From Monosporascus cannonballus (lineage: Eukaryota; Ascomycota; Sordariomycetes; Xylariales), in assembly GCA_004154925.1 (NCBI GenBank), contig QJNS01000063.1, forward strand, positions 248,001-312,000: a DNA stretch of 64,000 bases. Direction: 5' to 3'. The notes below the pieces were generated by a model. That model was not told where the DNA came from, searched no databases, and saw only the letters and a program-made list of their open reading frames with translations. The position numbers and the translations under genes were made by a program. Below, piece after piece: positions 1 through 9,656 of this stretch. The first letter of the stretch is position 1. The number at the start of each line of letters is the position of its first letter.

Positions 1-1335
1 TTATAAATATTTCAAATTTTCGTTTTATTAAGAATAAAATAAGGATTTTAATATCAAAATATAAGGTATAAAATTAAGCTTCAGAAATAGTATTTAATTA
101 CTTCAATATATTATTGAAAAAATTACATACGTATAATTTAAATATCAATTTTTAAATATGAAGGAAAAAATATTATTAATATAAAAATATCCTTTCATTT
201 TGCGATGTTTTTAATTTTATTATCAATAATAATTATATATATAAATTAATAAATGTGAAAACGATAAATAAAAACCCAATTGTTAATATTTCCATTTTAT
301 CGAAAGTCTTTTAGTATTAATAATAAGAACGTTTTATTAATAATAACTATATAATATTATTATACGAAACTAGACTTTAAAACACTAATTTTCAATTAAT
401 CATTTAATATTTATTTGAAATTATATATAATATAATTCTATTATTTAATAATTATATAATCAAATATTTTTGCATTAAACCTTTTTTATTGATAAATATT
501 AAAATAAATATAAAATATAATATTATTAATGTGAAATTGCATTATTTCTTTTAATTATTTATTTCATTATATACTTTAAATAATGGTTAAATTAATTATT
601 AATAACATAATTTAAATAACTAATAATTTTTTAAAATCTATTTTAATAATAATACCAACCTTAACTTTTCTGAAAATTCAATTATACATTATATCGATTT
701 ATTATTCGATAAAATACCATTCTGCACGTTAAATATGATGTTTAATATAAGACAAATAAATAAATATTATTAAATAATTTTAAAAAAATTAGTCATATGT
801 ATATTATCAACATTTAAATTAATTATATCTATACTAATAAAAAATGGTAAAATACGAGAAAAAAATCGATTTTAAAAAATCAGAAGATTAAATTTCAATT
901 TTCTAATTTATAGTATATATTTAATTAATTAAAAAGATAATGTATTTTGTGATTTATTATAAATAAAGTTAAATTTTATATCCTATGATTTCGGTTCGTA
1001 AAATTAAATTATTATTATATTAGCCGTAAAAACCTAAAAAGTTATAACGAATATTAATCGTAATTTTATTTATTTTAATAATTAATATTTATTATAATTC
1101 AAATTTCAATTAATTTAAAATATAAACATTTTAAATTTAAGTTTAATTAGGTAAGCTATATTAATAAGGATTTCATAATTAATATATATTACCAAAATTA
1201 TTACTAATATTTTTTACGAATTTATATAAAATGGTATTAATTAAACTTTGAAAATTATAGCTTATTATTAGGCCTTATTTTTGTAACTTTCTTATTTTTT
1301 GTAAATATAATTCTTAAAAAGTTTAGTTAATATAT
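1..1335. other. AT-rich, RIP-like DNA with no recognisable gene
   Basis: The stretch is almost entirely A and T, with short runs and frequent stops in all frames. I found no LTR boundary, domain remnant or RNA gene. It ends sharply at about 1336, where base composition returns to normal. It is most likely the heavily degraded tail of a transposon, but nothing in it lets me name the family. Confidence 0.6.
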
Positions 1336-1377
1336 TAGTCCCCTAACAGATTCTTCTTTATCAGAAGCTATAACTAT

Positions 1378-1407
1378 GGCTACGGCTGCTGCGCCGCAGG
1401 CGTAGCC
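1378..1407. repeat. GC-rich hairpin at the AT-rich/balanced boundary
   Basis: Perfect 7-bp arms GGCTACG (1378-1384) and CGTAGCC (1401-1407) flank a GC-rich loop that can pair further (CTGC with GCAG). It lies about 40 bp inside the base-balanced island. No function is evident. Confidence 0.5.
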
Positions 1408-1608
1408 ACAACCTCCAAAATGGAGTCGTGATTATGATAAGACAACTCGTCACGTAATTTACCCTATGTCGGATTTGGTCTTTTTCTTATCCCGACCGTC
1501 TCTTAGGCCCGCTAAGCCCATCGGGTTATAACATTTACCTATTGCTTTTAATAATAGAAAACGAAGTTTTATTCCGGTTAAAAGGCTGCTTTTTTATCTA
1601 TAATAATG

Positions 1609-1687
1609 TAGCACACCTGGCTTGGTAGCAGTAGCTAATTATCTGCATTAAATGTTAAATGAGACTGTCAGCTAGCCAGGTGTGCTA
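1609..1687. mobile_element. 79-bp MITE-like element with 14-bp terminal inverted repeats
   Basis: A perfect 14-bp inverted repeat, TAGCACACCTGGCT (1609-1622) and AGCCAGGTGTGCTA (1674-1687), encloses about 50 bp of non-coding sequence. The outer TA dinucleotides fit the TA target duplication of Tc1/mariner-type elements. A further copy of the terminal motif starts at 1688 (TAGCACACC), so 1679-1696 forms an 18-bp perfect palindrome. It could instead be a simple stem-loop; only copies elsewhere in the genome would settle this. Confidence 0.45.
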
Positions 1688-1696
1688 TAGCACACC

Positions 1697-2034
1697 AAAT
1701 ACGGAAAGGTCACCTTCTGATCGGAACATATATACTCCGTTGCTAAGCTACACAAAAGTGGTACGCGTTACGAGAACGCACGCAATTAGCTGAATACAAC
1801 AACAACAACTGATATCCCCTATATCTGACAGATACCACTTCCATTAGCCGATGTCGTTGCATGCTGTGTACTCCGTTCTGGGGTTCTTAGCGCAAGGCTC
1901 GGAAGAAAATTATATGCGGAGTGGATCCACCGCTTGCTTAGGATCTCTGTCTGAAGGTAAATACAATGCGGAACCGGCCCCCGAGGTTCCCACCCCAACT
2001 TTACCCCAAGATCGCCTTAAATAGGGTGAGTAAA
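1697..2034. other. Base-balanced intergenic sequence
   Basis: No gene is supported. It contains the palindrome GTGGATCCAC near 1920 and a short GGAACC/GGTTCC inverted repeat near 1972-1990. The sequence runs directly into the solo LTR. Confidence 0.4.
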
Positions 2035-2392
2035 TGTGACGGCTAGGGGTTTAGCCAACTATTAAACCTAAGTCGTACGGGTTTATGTTGGCAGGAATGC
2101 CGTGGGAATCTGAGCAACAAGATAACTGTAATTACGACTCATAATACGAAGGGTGCCTTGGGTAACGAAGTTATATTACAAGCTACGTTTGTCCATATTA
2201 TTGAAATAACGAACGTACATATCTTACGTAAGTTAACTGGTTTTTATTGGATCTTGAAGTTATTACAGATCCAATTCCATTGGATGCGATTAGTTCTGTA
2301 TGGATCTTGACGCCCAGAGAGATCCAAATCACGTGACATACCCGTGTGGATCCGACCGTTCCTTGCGACCGGTCTTGGCTTGGGTCGTAACT
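2035..2392 (-). mobile_element. Solo LTR of the B-family Ty3/gypsy element
   Basis: This 358-bp LTR is flanked by a perfect 5-bp duplication, GTAAA (2030-2034 and 2393-2397). Read on the minus strand it follows the family pattern: a start near GTTACGAC, an ACGGTCGGA motif, a GATC-rich module next to CACGTG (2330-2335), a conserved part, then a CGTCACA end (2035-2041 reversed). The terminal base at 2392 differs from the family consensus. No internal retrotransposon sequence lies beside it, so it is a product of LTR-LTR recombination. It keeps normal base composition, unlike the LTRs inside full-length copies. Confidence 0.88.
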
Positions 2393-2397
2393 GTAAA

Positions 2398-3395
2398 AGC
2401 TTGAAGCCCATAAATATTAATCACCTCATCGGTAATCTTTGCTATTTCCGGATACTTGATGCTGAACTGAAACGTCGGAGGGCTCTGAAATGATTCTGGA
2501 TATTAGCTTTCCAGCAGTGCAGTTGGGAGTTAAACATCATGATAACAATCAGGTGGATCACATCCCGAGTCCGGGCATATAACTAGAAAAGGATTGGGAA
2601 GTAGCGGCTTTGCCGCTGTTTTGCATGACTACAACGCAAGGATGATAAGCTCTGAAGCCCTCATACCAACATTGCAGCCTTTCTACCTAGAAGGATTTCC
2701 AGTCGTCACATTGCAGCTCGCGAATCCGACGAGTGGCAGCTCCAGGAGCACCGACTGGATCCTCAAATTCGATCTGCGCCTCCTCGGCACTCGATATATC
2801 AAGCGCCCGGGGTATTTCCTTCGTATTGTCAACTAATCAGCCTCCAACAACTTTTAAGAGGGTTACAGTCACAGCCAGATCTACGCCTCAGCCTGTTGGC
2901 TGCCAAGATCGACGTTCCAGTCTCCAGGCGCAGTCCCGACTTTTTAACCATGCAGGTGAGCCGGGCGGCAGGAGAAAAGGCGGTGACAAGAAGCTGCAGA
3001 AATGGAAAACACAATCACCGGGCGCTCGTAACTCTAATGCGAAAATGCAGCATAGCAAAGACAAGAAAGTACTTGATTCTGGTACATGCTGGCTGCGGCG
3101 GACGCAACACGTCAACATACTGGCAACATTTGCCTGTCGGACTCTATTTCGCCAAGTGGCGGGGACAATATCCCATGGTCGATAGCGGCTGACGCAAGGC
3201 CCTGGCTTTTGACGTCCCAAATAGGAAGTCTTTGATAAACTGATAACAGGACAGTCCAGTGCTTCGTGGGGGCCTCTCCGCTTCCCCACTTTTCGTCTTC
3301 CCTTTTGTCCCTTTACTATTATTCTCTTGCTATTACTGAGTATCAGGCCGAATTTCAACATCCCAATAAGGTATCCCCTTGCGTTAGATCCAGTG
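2398..3395. other. Base-balanced intergenic stretch, no gene supported
   Basis: Several overlapping open frames of 60-157 codons occur on both strands here, none with a recognisable domain. The most protein-like is a short minus-strand open stretch ending in a stop at 2687-2689, with balanced composition in acidic, basic and hydrophobic residues. It could be a terminal exon or a gene relic, but I could not build a gene model from it. Confidence 0.35.
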
Positions 3396-4439
3396 CTATC
3401 GCTATATAGAGGTTTTAATTTATATAAACGTTTCTGTAATCGAAATCGTATATTATATAAGCTTTTATATATAAAATGAATTATACTATAAACATTTAAA
3501 TAATATTAATAATTCCATTAATACTAAAGTCAAGTAAATAAAAATGCCCCGCTAGGATGTTAAACTTACCCCTGCGACTTAATGCTTAATCTCACACTCA
3601 CTTAGTCTTACTCTGGCCCTAGGGTACCTGTGTAACGGCTGCACCTTGTACCGCTGCGCCACCAGGGCAAAGGATCTGTGGAAAGATCGCAATTGTGGCA
3701 ATCATCCTGGTACTTACAGCTGTATATATGTACTCGTACATGTTGGAAGACGTTTACGGGGACCAGGCCGGAACAACCTGACTGACCTAATCTGGCTTGA
3801 GCGAAAGCGGCATGCAACGCCAGCTCAACGGGCGCGAGCAAGCCGGCGGGCCTCTCCAAGTCGCACATAGCTTTACTGAGGATTATTACAGGGGAGAAGG
3901 CGGAGCCGGGCAGGGTTATAGGTCTTAACACTCAAACTGGTTATCCTGTCGCGCAGGCGGCGGCCTCCTATATATACTCAAAGAAAAGAAAATGAAAAGA
4001 AGAATACAACATGACAATATAACTAGGAGTTAATTTTATGCAAATAGGCATTCAGGGCTCAAAGGTGCAATTGGTGTGTTAGAGACGAATAAGTGAAGCA
4101 ACTGATAATTCTTAGTTTTTGTTAGCCCTGTAGAGGGGCGCTGGTGGAGAGGCTTCCACTTTTTCCCCCATCAACCGTACCACATGTGGATCAGATTCGA
4201 TGAGGCGCCATCCGAGCCCCCACCTATTTTGTGTTCAGGTTGGGAGTCAGAAATCATTCCTTGGTTCACTCTGGCTTCTTATATAGTAGATAGTCACCAG
4301 CCTATTTCCATTCGTTAACGATCGGATTCGGTGTGTAATCTAAGGTCTCACAGTTTCCCAATAATTGCGAATGAGTGGTGTTGTAAATTCTGGGATGAAG
4401 GGAGCAGTGAATGACGTCAAGCAACGTGTCTCTATTTAT
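3396..4439. other. Short AT-rich patch, then base-balanced 3' flank of the MFS gene
   Basis: Positions 3396-3545 are an AT-rich patch resembling small RIP-degraded repeats. From about 3546 composition is normal. A minus-strand open frame of 107 codons (3608-3931) has no recognisable motif and I do not call it. The stretch just left of 4440 is the likely 3' UTR and terminator region of the transporter gene. Confidence 0.4.
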
Positions 4440-6305
4440 CTATCCCTGCACGGCATCACCGTCACCTACTGCGATCCTAGCACCTTCAGCGTCTCCACGT
4501 TCCTTCTGATAACGGTTATCATAGCGTTCTTCCAACCCAAACTCGGTAACAAGGTCGGTGCGCAAAGTGACCTCCTTGACCACGGCGCTAAGGACAAATC
4601 CAAGCAGAGCGAAACCAAGCGCGACGTACCAGCACAGGGCGAGGCTATCGACATAGATACTCTGCACTTGCACCATCAGCACGGGGTCTCCCTCGGTGAC
4701 GGTGCGGACCGAACCGCCGGCCGCCAGCGCGTACGCGCCTCCGTTCGACAGCAGGCCACGCGTTCGTTCGTTCGTGAGACGCGTGGCGGCGAGCTCGTTG
4801 ACACGTGAATTGAAGACGGCGGCCGGGATGGCGACACCCCACACGCCCCCGAAGCTGCGCACGAAACCCCAGGTGGCCGTGGCGACGGCCTGGTCCGACT
4901 CAGCGAGGGGTGCCTGGATGCACGGCAGCGTCGTTGTGGTCATGATGCCGGCGCCGACGGCCGCGATACACTGCACGCCGGCCCAGTAGGCCTTTGACGA
5001 ATCGCCGTCCAGCCGGGTGCAAAGGCCGAAGGCCACGGCAAACATGGCGAACCCCACGAAGAACCACGGACGGTAACGGCCGTACTTAGACGTTCCGAAA
5101 CCTGCGATCATGGCGAACGGTAAGGTCACGGCGGCATAAGGAAGAATATTGACTCCAGAAGTAATGGGATCGGCCCCTAGCACGGCCTGGAAATAGAGAG
5201 GGCTATCCGCCAGGAAGTTAGTAATTGTTGTACCGTAATCATCTCCGTCAATCGCTTGGACATCCGTAGGTATCAGCTCACTCAACAGTGATATAGAAGT
5301 ACTCACAGGAAGTAGGACACCCAATACATCAGCATGGAATGGATGAATGTCAGCGCAAACCCGCCGAGTGAAGTCCTGTTTGAAAAGATTCTAATTGGCA
5401 TGGTAGGCTCTGGTATCAGAATGGTGGATTCAATAGCTAGAAAGGCAACGATGCCAAGTATACCGAGGACCAAGGGCAATATTGTCCTCCATGATGACCA
5501 AGGAAAGTCGACGCCACCCCATGTCAAGGCTAGCAGCACGGAGACAACCGAGGTGATGAGGAGGGCGTTGCCAGCGAGGTCGACACGCTTAAACGAGTTT
5601 CGCATAGAGTCTTTCGCGTATTGTACCTTTAGCACCACCGCTAGCAAAGCCAAGGCCACGCCTGCTACGGGCAGATTAAGGTAAAAGATCCATCTCCACG
5701 TTACGCGTTGGGCAAAAAGGCCACCAATAACCGGCCCGAGAACAACTGCAACAGTGTAAGCAGTGAATATGATGCTAATGTACTTGGGTCGCTCGCGCAA
5801 TGGTACTAAGTCTGCGACGATTATCTCAATCAAAATGTTAATACCGCCGCCGCCAATCCCCTTAATAGCACGGCCGGCGACGAGGGCGCCGAGATTAGGT
5901 GCGGCCCCTGCCACGGCAGACCCGATAGCAAATAGGAGCATGGCGAGAAGCGTCAAACTGCGACGGCCGAAAATGTTGGCCGTCTGGCCGTACAAGGGCT
6001 GAAACGCCGTCATTGTAAGGAAATAAGCGTTGGCGATCCATGCGTAGGCGTAGCTGGAGCCGAGATCGTTGATCATGGACGGCATGGCCGTCGAAACAAC
6101 AGATACGTCCAGTGCCGACAACAAAGACGCGATTGACAAGGACAATATTATCGCCTGGTATTTGTAACATACATCTGGTCAGTAGCAATGACCTCTATTA
6201 CGGGCAGCAGGCTGGAATAGACGGACGCACCCAGAAACGCCATGAGCGCTTGGTCTTTGGCGTTTCATTGCCTTCGCCATCGTTCTGAGCCTTGGAAGAG
6301 CCCAT
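4440..6305 (-). CDS. MFS drug:H+ antiporter, DHA2-like 14-TMS efflux transporter
   Basis: Three exons, 6305-6231, 6154-5307 and 5202-4440, give a 561-residue protein, normal for the 14-segment DHA2 branch of the major facilitator superfamily. These plasma-membrane proteins export drugs, toxins or secondary metabolites in exchange for protons. The start ATG at 6305-6303 opens a polar, cytosolic 25-residue N-terminus. TM1 follows with the family motif LDVSVVSTAMP (residues 40-50). Motif A reads YGQTANIFGRR (80-90), then GRAIKGIGGGG (119-129), RERP before TM5, and motif C GPVIGGLF (165-172) followed by WRWIFYLNLP. The C-terminal half, after GADPITSG, holds the remaining hydrophobic segments and ends in a charged tail. 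Both introns have good splice sites and keep the frame. The gene is intact and divergent from a Zn2Cys6 regulator, which suggests local control. The substrate cannot be told from sequence. Confidence 0.92.
5203..5306 (-). other. Intron 2 of the MFS gene
   Basis: A 104-bp intron with donor GTGAGT (5306-5301) and acceptor GGATAG (ending at 5203). Removing it joins YWVSYFL to PLYFQAVLGADP, the expected family sequence. Without splicing, exon 2 stops directly after the donor. Confidence 0.88.
6155..6230 (-). other. Intron 1 of the MFS gene
   Basis: A 76-bp intron with donor GTGCGT (6230-6225) and acceptor CCAG (ending at 6155). It joins SWRFW to AIILSLSIASLL in frame, restoring the start of TM1. 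The donor is slightly off consensus. Confidence 0.82.
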
Positions 6306-7245
6306 TGTAGTTAATCGTAAGTGAGGCCGAAGAGAGTGGTGGGGAAAGGGAGCAGTGTGAGAAACTCAGCAGATGTTGCTCTCAACTGCGACAACAAGCC
6401 AGTCCACCAAAGCTAGCTGAGTGAATAAGATGATCAAGGCAGCCATGTCTTCCGTCTGTTTGGAGTGCTGCATTTTGTCTGCTCTTGTGTTACATTGCTT
6501 GCTTGCTGGCAAGGGACCCTGGCTGTCACATCGTTGAACCTGACGCGGCTCGTTCTGCACGAGGTGGCCAACGAATGTTTGAACCTTCCCTTCATATCCA
6601 TCATTTCGATACCCATCCCTGACCTACCTGCATATGCGGGACCTTTTAAATGAATAGCCTACTTAACATAATAAAAAGTTGTTAGTACTTAAGAAATGGC
6701 CGCTGAAGGCTCCGTATAAGTAACAACGTATTCTTTACCTACGTACATTATATAAATAAAGATCTGGCGCTGTAGTACAAAGCGAAGGTCCAGCGCTAGA
6801 ATACTTTTCTTCTCCCGATATTAAAACTGGTTTGTTAAAATATTTAATATAAGTGTTAAATATTCTTATATTTAAAAAGTTGTGTGAAATTGAAAAAGTT
6901 AAAATCTACTAGGTAATTAAGAGCTCATATATTCTAGAGAAACATTCAAAAAGCTTTGAAATGAAAGCTAAAATAAAAATTAAAATGGCCAAAACAATTT
7001 TGAAAGTCAAAAAAATATAAATAATATAAGCTGTAGCTTTACTGAATTCTTTTGCTACAGATTATATATTTATGATATTTATACACCTAACGAGGATATA
7101 ATCCCGGTATCTTAATATTAGAGCATTTTGTTGCGGCAGATAACTTCGGGAAGAGCTCATTGGGTCTCATTTCGAAGTGCTACATATATTTGCCCAACCG
7201 CACCAGAGACTATCCGTGGTGAGCGACGCATTCAGATGTTCCACC
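6306..7245. promoter_or_regulatory. Shared divergent promoter region of the MFS and Zn2Cys6 genes
   Basis: This 940-bp region separates the start codons of two divergently transcribed genes, so it should hold both promoters. A block at about 6820-7090 is AT-rich and looks like a small degraded repeat. It ends with a 14-bp imperfect inverted repeat (7024-7037 and 7054-7067). I see no clear paired CGG/CCG site that I would assign to the regulator. Confidence 0.55.
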
Positions 7246-8805
7246 ATGTCTGATAGGTACCAAAATGCGGCACTACTATTGCGTCAGAGCTGCAATAGGT
7301 GCAGAGAATTGAAAGTGAGATGTAAACGGATTCAGGTCGACAACGGACTCTATGATGACAACCCCCTGGCTTTCTGCATACGATGCGCAAAAGCTGGCGC
7401 AAAATGCACCTCCAGTCGTGAGTCTCGGTCGAGCAACTCTTATACGAGTGCAATAGCCCCTTGACTAAGACAGGCCCAAGCAGCACAGCAACGCAATGGC
7501 CGGCCCCCATTGTCAAGGCCTAAGCAACACCAGCCTGAGCAGCGACCTGCTTTGAGTTTATCGCATAAGAAACAGCCGCAGCGCACCATGTCCACTGGAG
7601 CAACATCAATTCCTTCAGGAACTGAGCCGCCGCCATCTCATGCAGTCTCACATCCGCTGCCCGCGAGTCAGGGGCCATCAAGTGCAGGCATCAATGAACC
7701 ATGGCTACACGCGTTATTTACAACAACCGAATTCAACACGGTTGACGGTTTCATACATGACGAGCCCGTTCCCACGTTTGGCGACCAGGACGACTGTGCA
7801 GAGCTGGGAAGAATGCCATCAGAGCTGTATGTCGAGGGATCCAAGGCCGACACTCATCAGGATAAAGGCGGCCCCAGTTCGAGAATGACAGTAGAGACAG
7901 CAGGAAAAGCAAACAGGGATGTGAACACGGTGGCTAGCGACACGGAACTAGACATTGTCGTGGAACTGACACAACTCAACTTGCGCATCTACAAGCTGAA
8001 CAGGGTGCTCTCTAACTCTGGCTGGGCCCCCGTTTCTGCTCTATCTACGCTACCAGACGAGATGATGGATATCACCCGTCGTCTGCTAGGAATCATGAGA
8101 AAAGTCACCACCTCTTATCGCAAAGGAGATCGATCAAGACACCGGCTACCTACACCTGACTTATCGGTCTCGGATCTTCAAGGCGGGCCTCAGCGACCCT
8201 CAGTTGAGCTGCCAAGTACACTGCGGAATAATAGCTCACCCGAGACAGGAACCATTTTGCTACTCTTCTCCTGTCGTCAGCGCTTGCTCGATATGTTCAG
8301 ACATGTGTGCCTATTGCTCCAAACTTCCTCCATGGCCGACCCAGCCAACATCGGCGGTGGCCAAAGTTGGCAATGGAATGCGCCGCAGCCACATAGAGAA
8401 GAACTCGACCTCTTCAACGATGACGAAAAGCCCATGTCCAATGCTCAGATTGTCATGCTCGTGGAGCTTGTCGCACATCTACTTGACCGGCTCGACCACA
8501 GACAGCAAGAACTTGTCTCCGCATTAAGCAGCAATGAAGACAATGCATCTGACACTTCAATTTTGTCTTCGTATACATCGACAGGACCACAACCAATACC
8601 AGGGCCGCAGAGGTCTTTAATTTCGAACCTGCATGATGAGGACCGGGCCGATTCAGCAAGAGGAAAAATTGCAGGCACCAGCCGGCAACAGGCTTCGGTG
8701 GAAATTGCCAGAATTGTTCTAGAAAGGATGACTTCGACGAGATCCTCCCTTGATCACCACATCGACTGTGTCAAGCTTCTGTGGAAAGACCTGGATGGAA
8801 TTTGA
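7246..8805 (+). CDS. Zn2Cys6 (C6 zinc cluster) transcription factor
   Basis: Two exons, 7246-7417 and 7484-8805, give 497 residues. The binuclear zinc cluster lies at residues 16-54 as CX2CX6CX17CX2CX6C (Cys 16, 19, 26, 44, 47, 54), with the usual basic residues between the first and third cysteines. The spacer of 17 residues is longer than in Gal4-type proteins. Just after the splice a basic NGRPPL stretch resembles AflR-like regulators. Residues from about 314 (ILLLFSC, then RLLDMF) and the C-terminal amphipathic region match the loosely conserved tail of fungal cluster regulators. I chose ATG 7246 (ACCATGT context). An in-frame ATG at 7177 would add 23 residues. It probably acts in the nucleus on the adjacent transporter gene and perhaps on lost or distant genes; this is inferred from context. 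Confidence 0.88.
7418..7483 (+). other. Intron of the Zn2Cys6 gene, with tandem acceptor
   Basis: Donor GTGAGT at 7418 and acceptor CAG ending at 7483 remove 66 bp, including an in-frame TGA (7462-7464), and join the zinc cluster to the rest of the protein. The acceptor is a tandem AAGCAG. Use of the upstream AAG (ending at 7480) would add one alanine and also keep the frame. Confidence 0.82.
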
Positions 8806-9469
8806 TATCGGGGTACGCTATCTGGTTCCTGAACCGGCGGCGGGTCGAGAGCTGACTCACTTCTCGCTCTAAGTGTATCATTAGGCTTCCTTGCCTAAAG
8901 TCTACTCGAGTCAGTAGCAGCTTATAGTCTATTGCTCTATTATATTCAGACAATACGCTCCTTGCGCGTCCTCGCGGGACTGCGATATCACCATTCTAGA
9001 CTTCCGTTCCATTCGACCAGTTTTGTGGGATTACTTTCCTACGGCCAGTTTGTCATGGAAAAGGGCACCCCTAGCTAGGGTCTTCGGGTGATTGTTATTC
9101 CTTCCCGGAGCCCTATATCAGTGGATCGCCCAAAACAAGTGGGATCAACGCTTCCTAGCTTTAAACAGGTCAATATACCCTCAAGAGCTGTGCACCTGAT
9201 CCTTAGTAAGTGTGACACAGTTTCTTTCAGTTCCATCCATAAACAGTAAACATAAATGCCTCGAATTACGACACGCATGTAAATATCTGCAAACGACCTT
9301 TTGTAAGTGTTTCAGGGCCATCACTATGCCTACAGTTTATGCCAATGGAGACCGTCAGCCCACCTATGTTCTAGGCCGAACAAAGCACAAGACGCCAACT
9401 TAGAACGAAGTAGACTCACTTGACTTCTCTGTGCAAACGGTCTATATAATACTACAAGTATTGCCTTTA
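8806..9469. other. 3' flank of the regulator gene, base-balanced, no further gene
   Basis: Composition is normal up to the element D boundary. Open frames here are at most 67 codons and lack motifs. The stretch probably holds the 3' UTR and terminator of the regulator gene. It ends with CTTTA (9465-9469), the left target-site duplication of element D. Confidence 0.5.
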
Positions 9470-9656
9470 TGTCGTGGAATAGGGGTATCTGTGTTAGTCA
9501 TCAAGCTCCATAGCACCCGGAAGAACCTTATTCCGGCGCTCCCACAGTATATAGAGAGCTTCCTAGCTACCGCTCCTTGGAGCTTAATTTTAATCAGATA
9601 ATTATTGCTTTATATATTTTATACAATATTTTTTCGCGATTATCCTAATTATAATA
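9470..9656 (+). repeat. 5' LTR of element D
   Basis: It starts TGTCGTGG and ends in the RIP-changed counterpart of TGTGACA. It aligns without gaps to 51685-51871 (same 187-bp length), with differences mostly C/T and G/A. The left half is much better preserved than the right half. Confidence 0.88.

Noticed and set aside
2888..3361. Minus-strand open frame of 157 codons in the base-balanced island
   Set aside because: Low-complexity, Cys/Arg/Ser-rich translation with no domain, and overlapping open frames on both strands. It looks like chance openness of GC-balanced DNA.
3608..3931. Minus-strand open frame of 107 codons
   Set aside because: No recognisable motif and no splice context. I could not support it as a gene.
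4365..4808. Plus-strand open frame of 147 codons opposite the MFS gene
   Set aside because: It is the antisense shadow of the transporter's last exon and has no protein features of its own.
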